DNA of 33,641 bases from Methylococcaceae bacterium (lineage in GTDB: Bacteria > Pseudomonadota > Gammaproteobacteria > Methylococcales > Methylomonadaceae): the NCBI GenBank assembly GCA_013141375.1, contig JABFRC010000051.1, positions 1 through 33,641 on the forward strand. Reading direction: 5' to 3'. The notes beneath the pieces were generated by a model. It was not told where the DNA came from. It ran no database searches and saw only the letters and a list, made by a program, of their open reading frames with translations. A program made the position numbers and the translations under genes. This document shows positions 9,755 through 17,294 of this stretch, piece by piece (position 1 is the first letter of the stretch; each line of letters opens with the position of its first letter).

Positions 9755-9779
9755 TTGGGTTAGGCAAAGCCTAACCCAA
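9755..9779. repeat. Perfect inverted repeat (11-bp arms, AAA loop)
   Basis: TTGGGTTAGGC and GCCTAACCCAA flank a three-base AAA loop, 20 bases downstream of the glucan synthase stop on the minus strand. It may act as its terminator. The GTTGGGTTAGGC...GCCTAACCCAA core resembles dispersed palindromic elements common in proteobacterial intergenic DNA, so it may be part of a genome-wide repeat family. Confidence 0.75.
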
Positions 9780-9799
9780 GCAACTCACTGTGATAGATA

Positions 9800-12445
9800 T
9801 TAAGCGTTATGATCTTCCGATTCAGTCGATGAAGTAATCTGGTTATCCAGATCTTCAGCGTCCAAACCGTCTTTTTTCAAGCGGTAATGCGGGGCAATAC
9901 TAATCAGTAAGGTGACCAAGGCTGCTGCGTAAGGCACAACCTGTACAGATAAAATTGCTATCCACAACCGGCCGCTAAAATTATCGAAATGCTCGATGGA
10001 AGCCATGGCAGCAATCGCAGAACCCAGCAAAATCAGCAAGAATAATTCCTGACGAATAATCATCAAGCCGGCGATTAATGGACCTTGCTTTTCATATTTA
10101 GGAGTACGCATAAAGGGTTTGCCCGATGTGAATAAACCTTGCAACGTGCCCTTTGCGACTGTATGGGTCAGAGCTAGTCCACTTAAAGCTGCGCCAACTG
10201 AATTCCAGAAAGAACACGGAACGCGCGCTTGATAGAGCCATAATCCTCGAAGAATCTTGAAGGAAAATATACCGACCGTTGGCAATAAAAAGACATTCGA
10301 CGGTAATTCGCTATGAATTGGATCGTACAGGATCACACCGGTTAACAGTAAGCTGGTGCCGGTAAATAACAAGGCTAAGGCATCAGAAAACCACGGTAAC
10401 CAGCCGGCGACAAAATAGTATTTTTGTGCGGAAGTCAGTGGTGAGGCTTTAGTCGGTAAAAAGCTTTTCCAATGTGCCTTGATGATTTGCATCGCGCCAT
10501 AAACCCAGCGGAAACGTTGCGTCATATAGCCTGACATGGTGTCCGGCATCAAACCTTGACCGAAAGAGTCTTTAACGTAGACAGAATCATAGCCTGCCTC
10601 ATACAAGCGCAAACCTAACTCAGAGTCTTCACAAATACACCATTGAGCCCAGTTACCTACTTCAAGCATGGCCGATTTTCTGACCATCGTCATGGTGCCA
10701 TGTTGAATGATGGCGTTGTATTCGTTGCGTTGCACCATGCCGATATTAAAGAAACCGGCATATTCCCAATAACAAAAGGATTTGAATGAGCTCAAGTCAC
10801 GGTCACGATAATCCTGTGGCGATTGCACGAAACCGACGTTTTCGTTATCGAAATACGGCACCATGGACTTGAGCCAATCCGGCGACAAAATGTAATCACT
10901 GTCGATGACGGCAATGATTTCTGCATCCGGTGCAGTTTGTTCAAGCGCGTGATTAAGCGCCCCGGCCTTGAAACCCGGCCAGTTTTCCAAGTGGAAGAAA
11001 CGGAACATTGGGCCCAAACGTTCGCAATCATCTCGCACCGGCTCCCAGATTGTCGGGTCATAAGTGTTGTTATCCATCACCAATACTTCAAGATTTGGAT
11101 AATCAACCTTGGCAAGTGCCTCTAATGTCTTGCGCACCATCATCGGCGGCTCATTATGAATTGGCAGGTGCAAAGAAACTTTGGGATATTTGAAGCTTTC
11201 TGAAGGCGTGAGCGGTTGAAAGGTTCGCGCTGTTTTGTGGTGCCAGATGACTTCGGCAATCTCCAAACTCTCAATCAACAAAATGGCCGCGGCCATGACC
11301 TGCATTAAGATCAAAATGCCCCAGAATACGGCGGTGAGCGGTGTCTGGTATTGTTGTGCGCCGATGGAGGCCGACCAAAAAATAACGGAAATTGCCAGGT
11401 TGGCCACCAAGCCGAAAAACAACAAGCCCGGTAATTTGAGACTTTTTCTGGTGAATAAGAACAATATCATCAGCACAAAGCTGAAAATCGCCGCGCCTGC
11501 CGCCCAATGTTGCCAGCCGGGTAAAGCGATGACATCGCCATCCATTGGATATTTAGGCTGTCTATCTGCGTTGAAAATACCCCAGTAAGCACCTGCCGAA
11601 CCTTCAATGGATTTTTTCCAGGGTTGGTCGAAGGCTTCTACGACGTAATAGGTGATTTTTTCTTTATCGGCACGGTTGAGAAACTCGCGCAGGAATTTTG
11701 CCTGATTAGGAATAGAGGCTGTTGCATGACCGAACGGTTGTCCATCTGAAGGCCAGCCAACTTCTGTAATGATGACCGGTTTGTTTGGATAAGCTTTTTG
11801 CACGTCATGGTAACGGTCGAAGACATAATCAACGGCGTCTTCTGCTGCAATACCTTCCCAAAATGGCAGGATGTGTACGGCAATAAAATCGACTTCATTA
11901 ACCAGTTCCGGATGCTTAATCCAGACGTCCCAAGTTTCAGATGCACTTACTGGTCGCCAGGTTCGTTGTTTGACTTCGCGGATATAACCAATCAATTGCT
12001 CTGCAGTGATATCGGCCCGGAGCAAGACTTCGTTGCCGACCATCAAGCGAATGATCTTGGGATTGTTTTCGCGACTGACGTTGATTAAGGTTTCAATTTC
12101 CTGGCGATTTTTTTCCAGATTGCCATCTATCCAGGCGCCGACAGTGACGTTGAGATTGTGTTTGGCAGCTAACTCAGGAATTTTGTCCAGGCCTTTTAGT
12201 ACGCTATAAGTACGAATTGCATGGGCTTTATTGGCAAGTAATGCCAAGTCATTATCAATATCGGCGGCACTTGGGAAAGTGCCGCTGGTCGGAGAATCAT
12301 CTTTACGCTGAGGGTCAAAAGTGACGCCCATCGTGGTTTTGGTCCAGGGTTGAAGTTGTAATGGATTATTGACATAACTCCAGATGCTGAAGTTAATGAC
12401 AACCAGCAGAGCAATAGCGATCACTGTAACTATTTTGGTTTTCAT
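9800..12445 (-). CDS. Membrane glycosyltransferase: GH17 domain fused to GT2 synthase (NdvB-like beta-glucan synthase)
   Basis: The 881-aa protein begins with a membrane anchor (residues 3-24), followed by a periplasmic GH17 glucanase-like domain (about 38-300). The expected acid/base Glu is in VGNEV (E139) and the nucleophile Glu in ITEVGW (E228). Membrane helices follow at about 312-330, 340-360 and 370-392. A family-2 glycosyltransferase domain runs from about 420, with DNN (458-460), D515-S-D517, the ED pair at 606-607 and QRFRW at 643-647, the full processive set. Further membrane helices lie at the C-terminus. NdvB-type proteins of Pseudomonas share this plan and make beta-1,3-linked, often cyclic, glucans; their GH17 domain can act as a transglycosylase. 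Expected role: UDP-glucose to a periplasmic or exported beta-glucan. No partner genes are adjacent. Confidence 0.88.
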   Translation of the reverse strand: MKTKIVTVIAIALLVVINFSIWSYVNNPLQLQPWTKTTMGVTFDPQRKDDSPTSGTFPSAADIDNDLALLANKAHAIRTYSVLKGLDKIPELAAKHNLNVTVGAWIDGNLEKNRQEIETLINVSRENNPKIIRLMVGNEVLLRADITAEQLIGYIREVKQRTWRPVSASETWDVWIKHPELVNEVDFIAVHILPFWEGIAAEDAVDYVFDRYHDVQKAYPNKPVIITEVGWPSDGQPFGHATASIPNQAKFLREFLNRADKEKITYYVVEAFDQPWKKSIEGSAGAYWGIFNADRQPKYPMDGDVIALPGWQHWAAGAAIFSFVLMILFLFTRKSLKLPGLLFFGLVANLAISVIFWSASIGAQQYQTPLTAVFWGILILMQVMAAAILLIESLEIAEVIWHHKTARTFQPLTPSESFKYPKVSLHLPIHNEPPMMVRKTLEALAKVDYPNLEVLVMDNNTYDPTIWEPVRDDCERLGPMFRFFHLENWPGFKAGALNHALEQTAPDAEIIAVIDSDYILSPDWLKSMVPYFDNENVGFVQSPQDYRDRDLSSFKSFCYWEYAGFFNIGMVQRNEYNAIIQHGTMTMVRKSAMLEVGNWAQWCICEDSELGLRLYEAGYDSVYVKDSFGQGLMPDTMSGYMTQRFRWVYGAMQIIKAHWKSFLPTKASPLTSAQKYYFVAGWLPWFSDALALLFTGTSLLLTGVILYDPIHSELPSNVFLLPTVGIFSFKILRGLWLYQARVPCSFWNSVGAALSGLALTHTVAKGTLQGLFTSGKPFMRTPKYEKQGPLIAGLMIIRQELFLLILLGSAIAAMASIEHFDNFSGRLWIAILSVQVVPYAAALVTLLISIAPHYRLKKDGLDAEDLDNQITSSTESEDHNA

Positions 12446-12511
12446 TTTATGGCTCGGAAACCTTGTTAACGTAATGAATTAGAGGGATTGAGAAGGGGAT
12501 AGCGATTACAT

Positions 12512-12530
12512 TGATATATAAACCGATCAG
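12512..12530 (-). promoter_or_regulatory. Motif shared with the sigma operon leader
   Basis: The plus strand reads TGATATATAAACCGATCAG. Around 17044-17062 it reads CGATATAAAACCGATCGGT. Allowing one inserted T and one A/G change, 15 bases agree. Both copies sit upstream of minus-strand genes, at about 65 and 15-35 bases. In the coding direction it reads GATCGGTTT(A)TATATC, whose TATATC part could be a -10 region. Function inferred. Confidence 0.4.
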
Positions 12531-12778
12531 ATCCAGCAGATTTAAGGATGGTTTTATACACTCGGAATGAGGCCGTCGATAGCTATTTTACACGGCTCAA
12601 AACCAACAAGAAACACTTTAGGCGTTGGTAATCTGAACGAAGGTCAAAAACAACACCATGAGAACCTCTAAAAATTAGCTGTTCATGCGCTCAGGACAGG
12701 TTTCGACTGTCCCCAAGAGAGTGTCTTGTCGAAGGGCAATTTTTGAAGGGCACCCTCATGATAGAGCGCTGATAGGTA

Positions 12779-12800
12779 GGGCAATCCCTTGTGATTACCC
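12779..12800 (-). terminator. Hairpin just after the protease-cytochrome stop
   Basis: GGGCAATC and GATTACCC (one mismatch in eight) are separated by six bases and begin one base beyond the stop codon on the minus strand. The position suits a terminator or 3'-end stabiliser for the sigma/anti-sigma/protease operon, but no U-tract follows. Confidence 0.4.
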
Positions 12801-12801
12801 C

Positions 12802-15438
12802 TTACAAAGCCATTAGAAATGCGACTAAATCGTTGACTTCTGTTTTCGTTAAGCCGATGTCGAATCGGGCATTATAAAACTGAACAACACCGGTTAAATC
12901 CTTGGCCGAGCCATTGTGGAAATAGGGCGCACGCCCGTTTAATCCTCGTAACACAGGGCTGTTGAACTTTCCTATATCAATCCATTTTCCGGTAATAAGT
13001 GCTCGACCTGGATCAGTGACTTGAACTTCCACACCTGATTGTGATCGCAGGGTATAAACAGGCAGTTCGGGAGCCGAAGGGACATCGATCGTTGCACCGT
13101 CATTACTATGTATATTCGCAGCCATTGACACACCGATATTTAGCGGTAGGGCAGACGAATGATTGCCTATATTAGGTGTGTTGTGACAAGTGCCGCAGGT
13201 GCCGGTTATGGTTTTATTGGGAAACGGATCATTGGTATTGTACAGAGGATGGTTTGCTGTGCTATTGAGTCCTGGAACGTTGGCAATTAAAAATAATCGG
13301 GTATTGAAGATATGCTCGCCACGACCAATAGATTTCTGGAGTGGGGTTAATTCTTTATCTGAATTACCAGGCTCCCAGCGTTTGAATAAGTTAAAAACCT
13401 CCTTATCGTAGTCGCCACTTAAAGAATCATTTTGGCCAGTGAAATATTTGGGTGCTAATTGTTCGGCAATGAATCGTGGCCCTCCATTACTTTCCTCAAG
13501 ATTGAGACCATTGAGACTTCGTTGAGCCGAATACATGTTCAGCTCAAATGCCAAAATATCTGCATGAGCCTGCGTACCTGTTATAGGTCGATCACCTTGA
13601 GCATGTTTAATGACTCCGTCATTCGATTGGCTGAGCAAACCCGAGACTAGCACTGTCGTATTGGCGAAATTCTGTCCAGTAGCTATGGGCTGGAGAGACT
13701 TTCGACCATCCCACATCAATGTTGAGCGGAAAATGAGGTTCGTAGGTGGCAAGGGTCGACGAAAAAGAAACAATTGTTTGCTGATGCCGACATTCCCCGC
13801 AGGTATCTGACAATTTTGAGGATTAGAAGCACTTGCCAGAGCAAAATCTGCCGTTTCGGGTATGCCAAGCTGCACCCGAATCAGCCCATGATTGACCAAG
13901 TGACCTGACAATCGTGCATCAGGCGATTGCGATGAGCTTGTGGGCGGACAATCGGAACCGTCCACCGGAGCAAACAACGGATCTGAAGGGTGGCTGATCG
14001 CCAACTGTTGCGCGTGAGCTGGGGTAAATGTCCAGGCCTCTTCCGGCAAATGACAGGTATTGCAAGAACGACCGTTGCCACCCAGTTTCGAGAAAAAGCC
14101 ATGGGTGATTCCGGAATGGAAATCATTGGTCGAGGCCGACGCGGCGCTCGTTGGATAGTCCATTGTTGTTATCAGTTGTCCTGCCTGCTCATGTGCTTCC
14201 ATCCTATTATCTGGTAGACCATCGGCGCATACGCTGTATGGCATGGTTTCGAGTATTGAAAGTGCTTCACAGGCATTGACGATCCCGATGCTTGAGCTTT
14301 TCCGGTAAGTTGCCGATGTTTTTAAGACATCCCTTATTTCGTCAACAGACAATTGGGGGCGTAGTTGCAACAACAAAGCAATAACACCACTGACATGTGC
14401 CGTGGCTAGCGAACTGCCTGAATAAAAATCGTAACCTAGAGGAGTGGTGGTGAGAATGTCTATGCCGGGAGCAGCCAATGGAGCGGCTTGAAATGACCAG
14501 GATGGACGGGCAACTGTCCCTGTCGAATCTGAAGATATAACCGGAATGACAGATTCGACTGACGCAGGAAAACCTGGCTCTGCTTGCGATTCATTGGCCG
14601 CTGCGACCAGGATGATGCCTTTGCTGTAAGCTTTTGCAAGCAGCTTTGTCAACAATTTGTCTGGCGGCCCGGTCAAGCTCATATTGATGATGCGGACACC
14701 ATGATTAATCGCATAGTCGAGAGCTTTCGCTAATGTCCAGCTGGCGCAACGTGCTTTCTGAGAGTGGCTATCACTATGCCAACAAGCCTTAAGTGCCATT
14801 ATGCGGGCATCCGGGGCGACACCGCGAATACCCATGCCGTCATTGGCGCCAGCGCCAATTATGCCTGCCACTGCGGTACCGTGGGCATCGGTTTTGAAAC
14901 TGGGATCGCCGCCTTCGACAAAGTTTTGGGTGTCGATTATTTGCCCTGCCAGATCGGGATGATTGCTGTTGATACCCGTATCAATGATGGCAATAGCAAC
15001 GTTTTTTCCGGTACTAACCTGGTACACCTGGTCTGCGCCGATCAACTTCATCCCGTAATCCATGTCGGCTAAGGGATCGCCATTGCCTTTTGTCAGACTA
15101 TTGAAGAACTGATTGCGTTCCACCATTTGCACGCGTTTGTCTTCGGTCAATTCCAGAATAATCTGCTCGACGGATAAATGTTCAGGAACCCGATAAACCA
15201 AACAATTGACATGAATCGAAGTAAGACTAAACTCGCCCGCTTTGGCAATTCCATACCGGGTTTGAATTTCCCGGTCGATGCTCTCCCATTTATCGCGATG
15301 ATCTTCAGAAAGAGTGACGATCACCTGTCGCGATAAAAACTGTATAGGGGGTGATGCCAACTGCGCCTGTTTGCCAGCACAACCCAATAATAGTAAGAGA
15401 ACAAATAGACTGGCAGAGATTAATTTATGGATGTTCAT
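12802..15438 (-). CDS. Lipoprotein fusion: S8 subtilisin-like protease + di-haem cytochrome c peroxidase/MauG-like domain
   Basis: One uninterrupted 878-aa frame holds two enzymes. Residues 1-20 are a lipoprotein signal (LLGC, Cys20; Ala at +2 fits outer-membrane sorting). Residues 36-112 look like a subtilisin prodomain. The subtilase domain (about 125-395) has Asp153 in IIDTG, His186 in DAHGT, Asn282 as oxyanion residue and Ser343 in SGSSLATAH, so the triad is complete. Residues 435-878 form a di-haem peroxidase-like domain with haem motifs CNTCH (459-463) and CGTCH (748-752) and the family motif APYFHNGS (837-844). The start overlaps the anti-sigma gene by 14 bases, showing translational coupling. 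Expected location is the periplasmic face of the outer membrane or the cell surface. Substrates of both halves are unknown; a redox-gated protease is a hypothesis. Confidence 0.9.
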   Translation of the reverse strand: MNIHKLISASLFVLLLLLGCAGKQAQLASPPIQFLSRQVIVTLSEDHRDKWESIDREIQTRYGIAKAGEFSLTSIHVNCLVYRVPEHLSVEQIILELTEDKRVQMVERNQFFNSLTKGNGDPLADMDYGMKLIGADQVYQVSTGKNVAIAIIDTGINSNHPDLAGQIIDTQNFVEGGDPSFKTDAHGTAVAGIIGAGANDGMGIRGVAPDARIMALKACWHSDSHSQKARCASWTLAKALDYAINHGVRIINMSLTGPPDKLLTKLLAKAYSKGIILVAAANESQAEPGFPASVESVIPVISSDSTGTVARPSWSFQAAPLAAPGIDILTTTPLGYDFYSGSSLATAHVSGVIALLLQLRPQLSVDEIRDVLKTSATYRKSSSIGIVNACEALSILETMPYSVCADGLPDNRMEAHEQAGQLITTMDYPTSAASASTNDFHSGITHGFFSKLGGNGRSCNTCHLPEEAWTFTPAHAQQLAISHPSDPLFAPVDGSDCPPTSSSQSPDARLSGHLVNHGLIRVQLGIPETADFALASASNPQNCQIPAGNVGISKQLFLFRRPLPPTNLIFRSTLMWDGRKSLQPIATGQNFANTTVLVSGLLSQSNDGVIKHAQGDRPITGTQAHADILAFELNMYSAQRSLNGLNLEESNGGPRFIAEQLAPKYFTGQNDSLSGDYDKEVFNLFKRWEPGNSDKELTPLQKSIGRGEHIFNTRLFLIANVPGLNSTANHPLYNTNDPFPNKTITGTCGTCHNTPNIGNHSSALPLNIGVSMAANIHSNDGATIDVPSAPELPVYTLRSQSGVEVQVTDPGRALITGKWIDIGKFNSPVLRGLNGRAPYFHNGSAKDLTGVVQFYNARFDIGLTKTEVNDLVAFLMAL

Positions 15439-16255
15439 CTGGATTGACTATTGAATTGATGGACTCCGGCACCTGCTCAGGTGTCAGCACACGCACCTTG
15501 GGATTGTTCCGGTAGGCCGCCAACACCTTATCGATCTGCACTTTAGATGCTTGGCTTGCCGGAAGCATTATTGAATACACACCCAAGTCTGATGGGCCGG
15601 ACACCAACTGAGCATTCGTGGACTTGAGCAGATTACGAATTTCAAGCTCCGTCATGGTTTCGGCAAACGTGAGTGAGATTCTTAAATTGTGCGCTTCGAC
15701 GCCAACATTTGAGGTGGTCGTGAGCGTTTCGTAAAGTGCTCCCCCGTAGGTGAGATTCTCTGGATCAGACGGCACAAATATCAGGCAAACCGTAGCCAAC
15801 ACGATGCTTTCCAGCACCAATAGGCAACGCAAATACAACGGTAGCTCAGATAGGTTGGCGATTAATGCAATGATTCCGGAATGGTAACGGCCAATTTTTG
15901 ATTTTCCGGGATTGCTCGCTGCTGAAGCGTTAATTTTCGCAGCTTGCGTCAGGGAATCTTGAATAACCGCCGATGCTTTTTGTGTAGGTGCTTCGGCAAT
16001 AACAAGCCTCTCCAAAAGTTGGTTGAAATGGTCTGGGGGCGGCTGCCATAGGCTATGTTCCTTACGCACACGAAAAGCGCCCTTCAGTACCTGAGATTCA
16101 GACCACTCAGTGAGGCACAGGTCGCAAGTTTTCAGATGTTGCTCAACGGCAAGCCGTTCTGCAGTATTCAATTTACCAGCCATAAAGTCGGGAAGCTTCA
16201 TCGAGGCATGCTCATGCCGACGCTGCAAATCGTTAAATAATTTTTTGGATGTCAT
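15425..16255 (-). CDS. Anti-sigma factor: zinc-finger (zf-HC2) domain, one TM helix, subtilisin-prodomain-like periplasmic domain
   Basis: I start it at ATG 16255 rather than the track's GTG at 16261, because GGGGAGG lies five bases before the ATG and the ATG overlaps the sigma stop as ATGA. The 276-aa product has an H-x3-C-x2-C site (H40, C44, C47) typical of zinc-binding anti-sigma domains, then a linker and one membrane helix at about 140-161. The periplasmic part (162-276) has the alternating beta/alpha pattern of a fervidolysin- or I9-type propeptide (LRISLTFAETMTE..., LGVYSIMLP, PKVRVLTPEQ). The protease encoded next has a similar module before its catalytic domain. Role: holds the sigma factor at the inner membrane; release by proteolysis of, or prodomain exchange with, the neighbouring protease is inference. 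Confidence 0.85.
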   Translation of the reverse strand: MTSKKLFNDLQRRHEHASMKLPDFMAGKLNTAERLAVEQHLKTCDLCLTEWSESQVLKGAFRVRKEHSLWQPPPDHFNQLLERLVIAEAPTQKASAVIQDSLTQAAKINASAASNPGKSKIGRYHSGIIALIANLSELPLYLRCLLVLESIVLATVCLIFVPSDPENLTYGGALYETLTTTSNVGVEAHNLRISLTFAETMTELEIRNLLKSTNAQLVSGPSDLGVYSIMLPASQASKVQIDKVLAAYRNNPKVRVLTPEQVPESINSIVNPDEHP

Positions 16256-17028
16256 AACCACCTCCCCTGTTGAAAGGCTGTTGGTGTATAGCCTTTTCGC
16301 TCCAGGCGTTCGAAGAGTTTTTTGCGTGCATGAAACACGCGGGTTTTTATTGTATTGGCTGGACAGCCCAGCAAATCAGCGATTTCTTGGTAAGAATGGT
16401 CGCCAGCGTAGCTCAGCTCTATCACCTCTCGATGTTCTGCGGAAAGCGATTCCAAGCCGTCATTTAATGCATCTAAAAGCTCCCACGCCAAAATGATTTG
16501 TTCCGGTGTCGAGGAAGGATCAAGTGGTTCGGATCGACCTTCAGTAGGTGCGGAAACATTGATTTCTGGCTGTTCAACGGCAAATCGTCGGACTCGCTCT
16601 TGAATTTTCAAGCCCTTATTAAACGCAATACCGAACAGCCAAGTGGTAAATTTACCTTTTGCAGGGTCAAAATCACCCGCATGTTGCCAGATAGCCAACA
16701 TAACATCGTTCACGGCTTCACTTGCTAAATCATGGTTTTTCAACTGTTTTATGAGGAAGCTGCCAATTCTTTGCGCATAGTTATCATAAAATTGTTGAAA
16801 TGCGTCGCGATCCTGATGCTTGATTCGATCCAGAAGATCGGTCACAGCCTGATCCATCGCGTGTTGACTAGCCTTGTTCGAAAATTGCAATGAGCCGTAC
16901 CTCAAATCGTCAACAAACGACGGACTATAGTTTTCAAGAAATTTCATTGGACTCTCGATTACCTTACTCTCATGTATCAACATGAGTTCTTTCCAAGGAA
17001 TGTCGAAAAGGTTCATGCTATTTTTCAT
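16252..17028 (-). CDS. ECF-family RNA polymerase sigma factor
   Basis: Up to 258 aa. Region 2 is seen in AFQQFYDNYAQRIGSFL...ASEAVNDVMLAIWQHAGDF and GKFTTWLFGIAFNK. Region 4 is seen in LSAEHREVIELSYAGDHSYQEIADLLGCPANTIKTRVFHARKKL, a helix-turn-helix for -35 recognition. The two are joined by a short linker and there is no region 3, as in ECF sigma factors. The N-terminus is longer than usual. ATG 17028 has no ribosome site, whereas ATG 16983 has GGAAAG five bases upstream and ATG 16857 begins just before region 2, so the true start may be internal. The stop overlaps the anti-sigma start (ATGA), so production of the pair is coupled. The regulon is unknown; autoregulation is common in the family. 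Confidence 0.9.
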   Translation of the reverse strand: MKNSMNLFDIPWKELMLIHESKVIESPMKFLENYSPSFVDDLRYGSLQFSNKASQHAMDQAVTDLLDRIKHQDRDAFQQFYDNYAQRIGSFLIKQLKNHDLASEAVNDVMLAIWQHAGDFDPAKGKFTTWLFGIAFNKGLKIQERVRRFAVEQPEINVSAPTEGRSEPLDPSSTPEQIILAWELLDALNDGLESLSAEHREVIELSYAGDHSYQEIADLLGCPANTIKTRVFHARKKLFERLERKGYTPTAFQQGRWL

Positions 17029-17043
17029 TTATTGTGATGTTGT

Positions 17044-17062
17044 CGATATAAAACCGATCGGT
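17044..17062 (-). promoter_or_regulatory. Motif shared with glucan synthase leader, including a 10-bp palindrome
   Basis: CGATATAAAACCGATCGGT lies 16 bases upstream of the first possible sigma start. It contains the perfect palindrome ACCGATCGGT (17053-17062) and matches 12512-12530. It could be a promoter element or operator controlling the sigma operon; the plus-strand oxidoreductase gene starts 230 bases away on the other side. Confidence 0.4.
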
Positions 17063-17294
17063 ATCTGCTTTGGCAGGCTACTCCACAACATTGCTTATGT
17101 CGATTTGTCAGAGAAGTATTGATGCCTCGGGGGTGAAATCACCTGCCACTCGACCTGATTCCCAAGTTGTAGCGGGGGAACCAGCAGGTAGTCGAATTTT
17201 TTTGAACCTTTGGTGAGTTCCCGGTAATAACAAGATGAGTCTGCAGGCTTGAGTAAACGTAAGATACCGCCCATTCCAACTTGAGGTCATTATC

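Larger units (their letters stand above)
12446..12801. other. 356-base intergenic region between the protease fusion and the glucan synthase
   Basis: No gene seen. It holds the leader of the glucan synthase gene, including a motif shared with the sigma operon upstream region (12512-12530), a small hairpin GGACAG-7-CTGTCC (12694-12712), and a terminator-like hairpin next to the protease stop. The stretch around 12680-12740 (TCAGGACAGG..., CTTGTCGAAGGGC) resembles a decayed dispersed palindromic repeat of the CTTGTCGAAGG type. Confidence 0.45.

Noticed and set aside
13600-14200. Possible frameshift or gene fusion error between protease and cytochrome halves
   Set aside because: The frame is continuous, codon use is even across the junction and a plausible linker (400-440) joins the domains; kept as one gene, though read coverage should confirm it.
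17177-17182. GGAACC as a possible ECF-type -35 upstream of the di-haem oxidoreductase
   Set aside because: No matching -10 motif at 16-17 bases, and six-base matches are common by chance.
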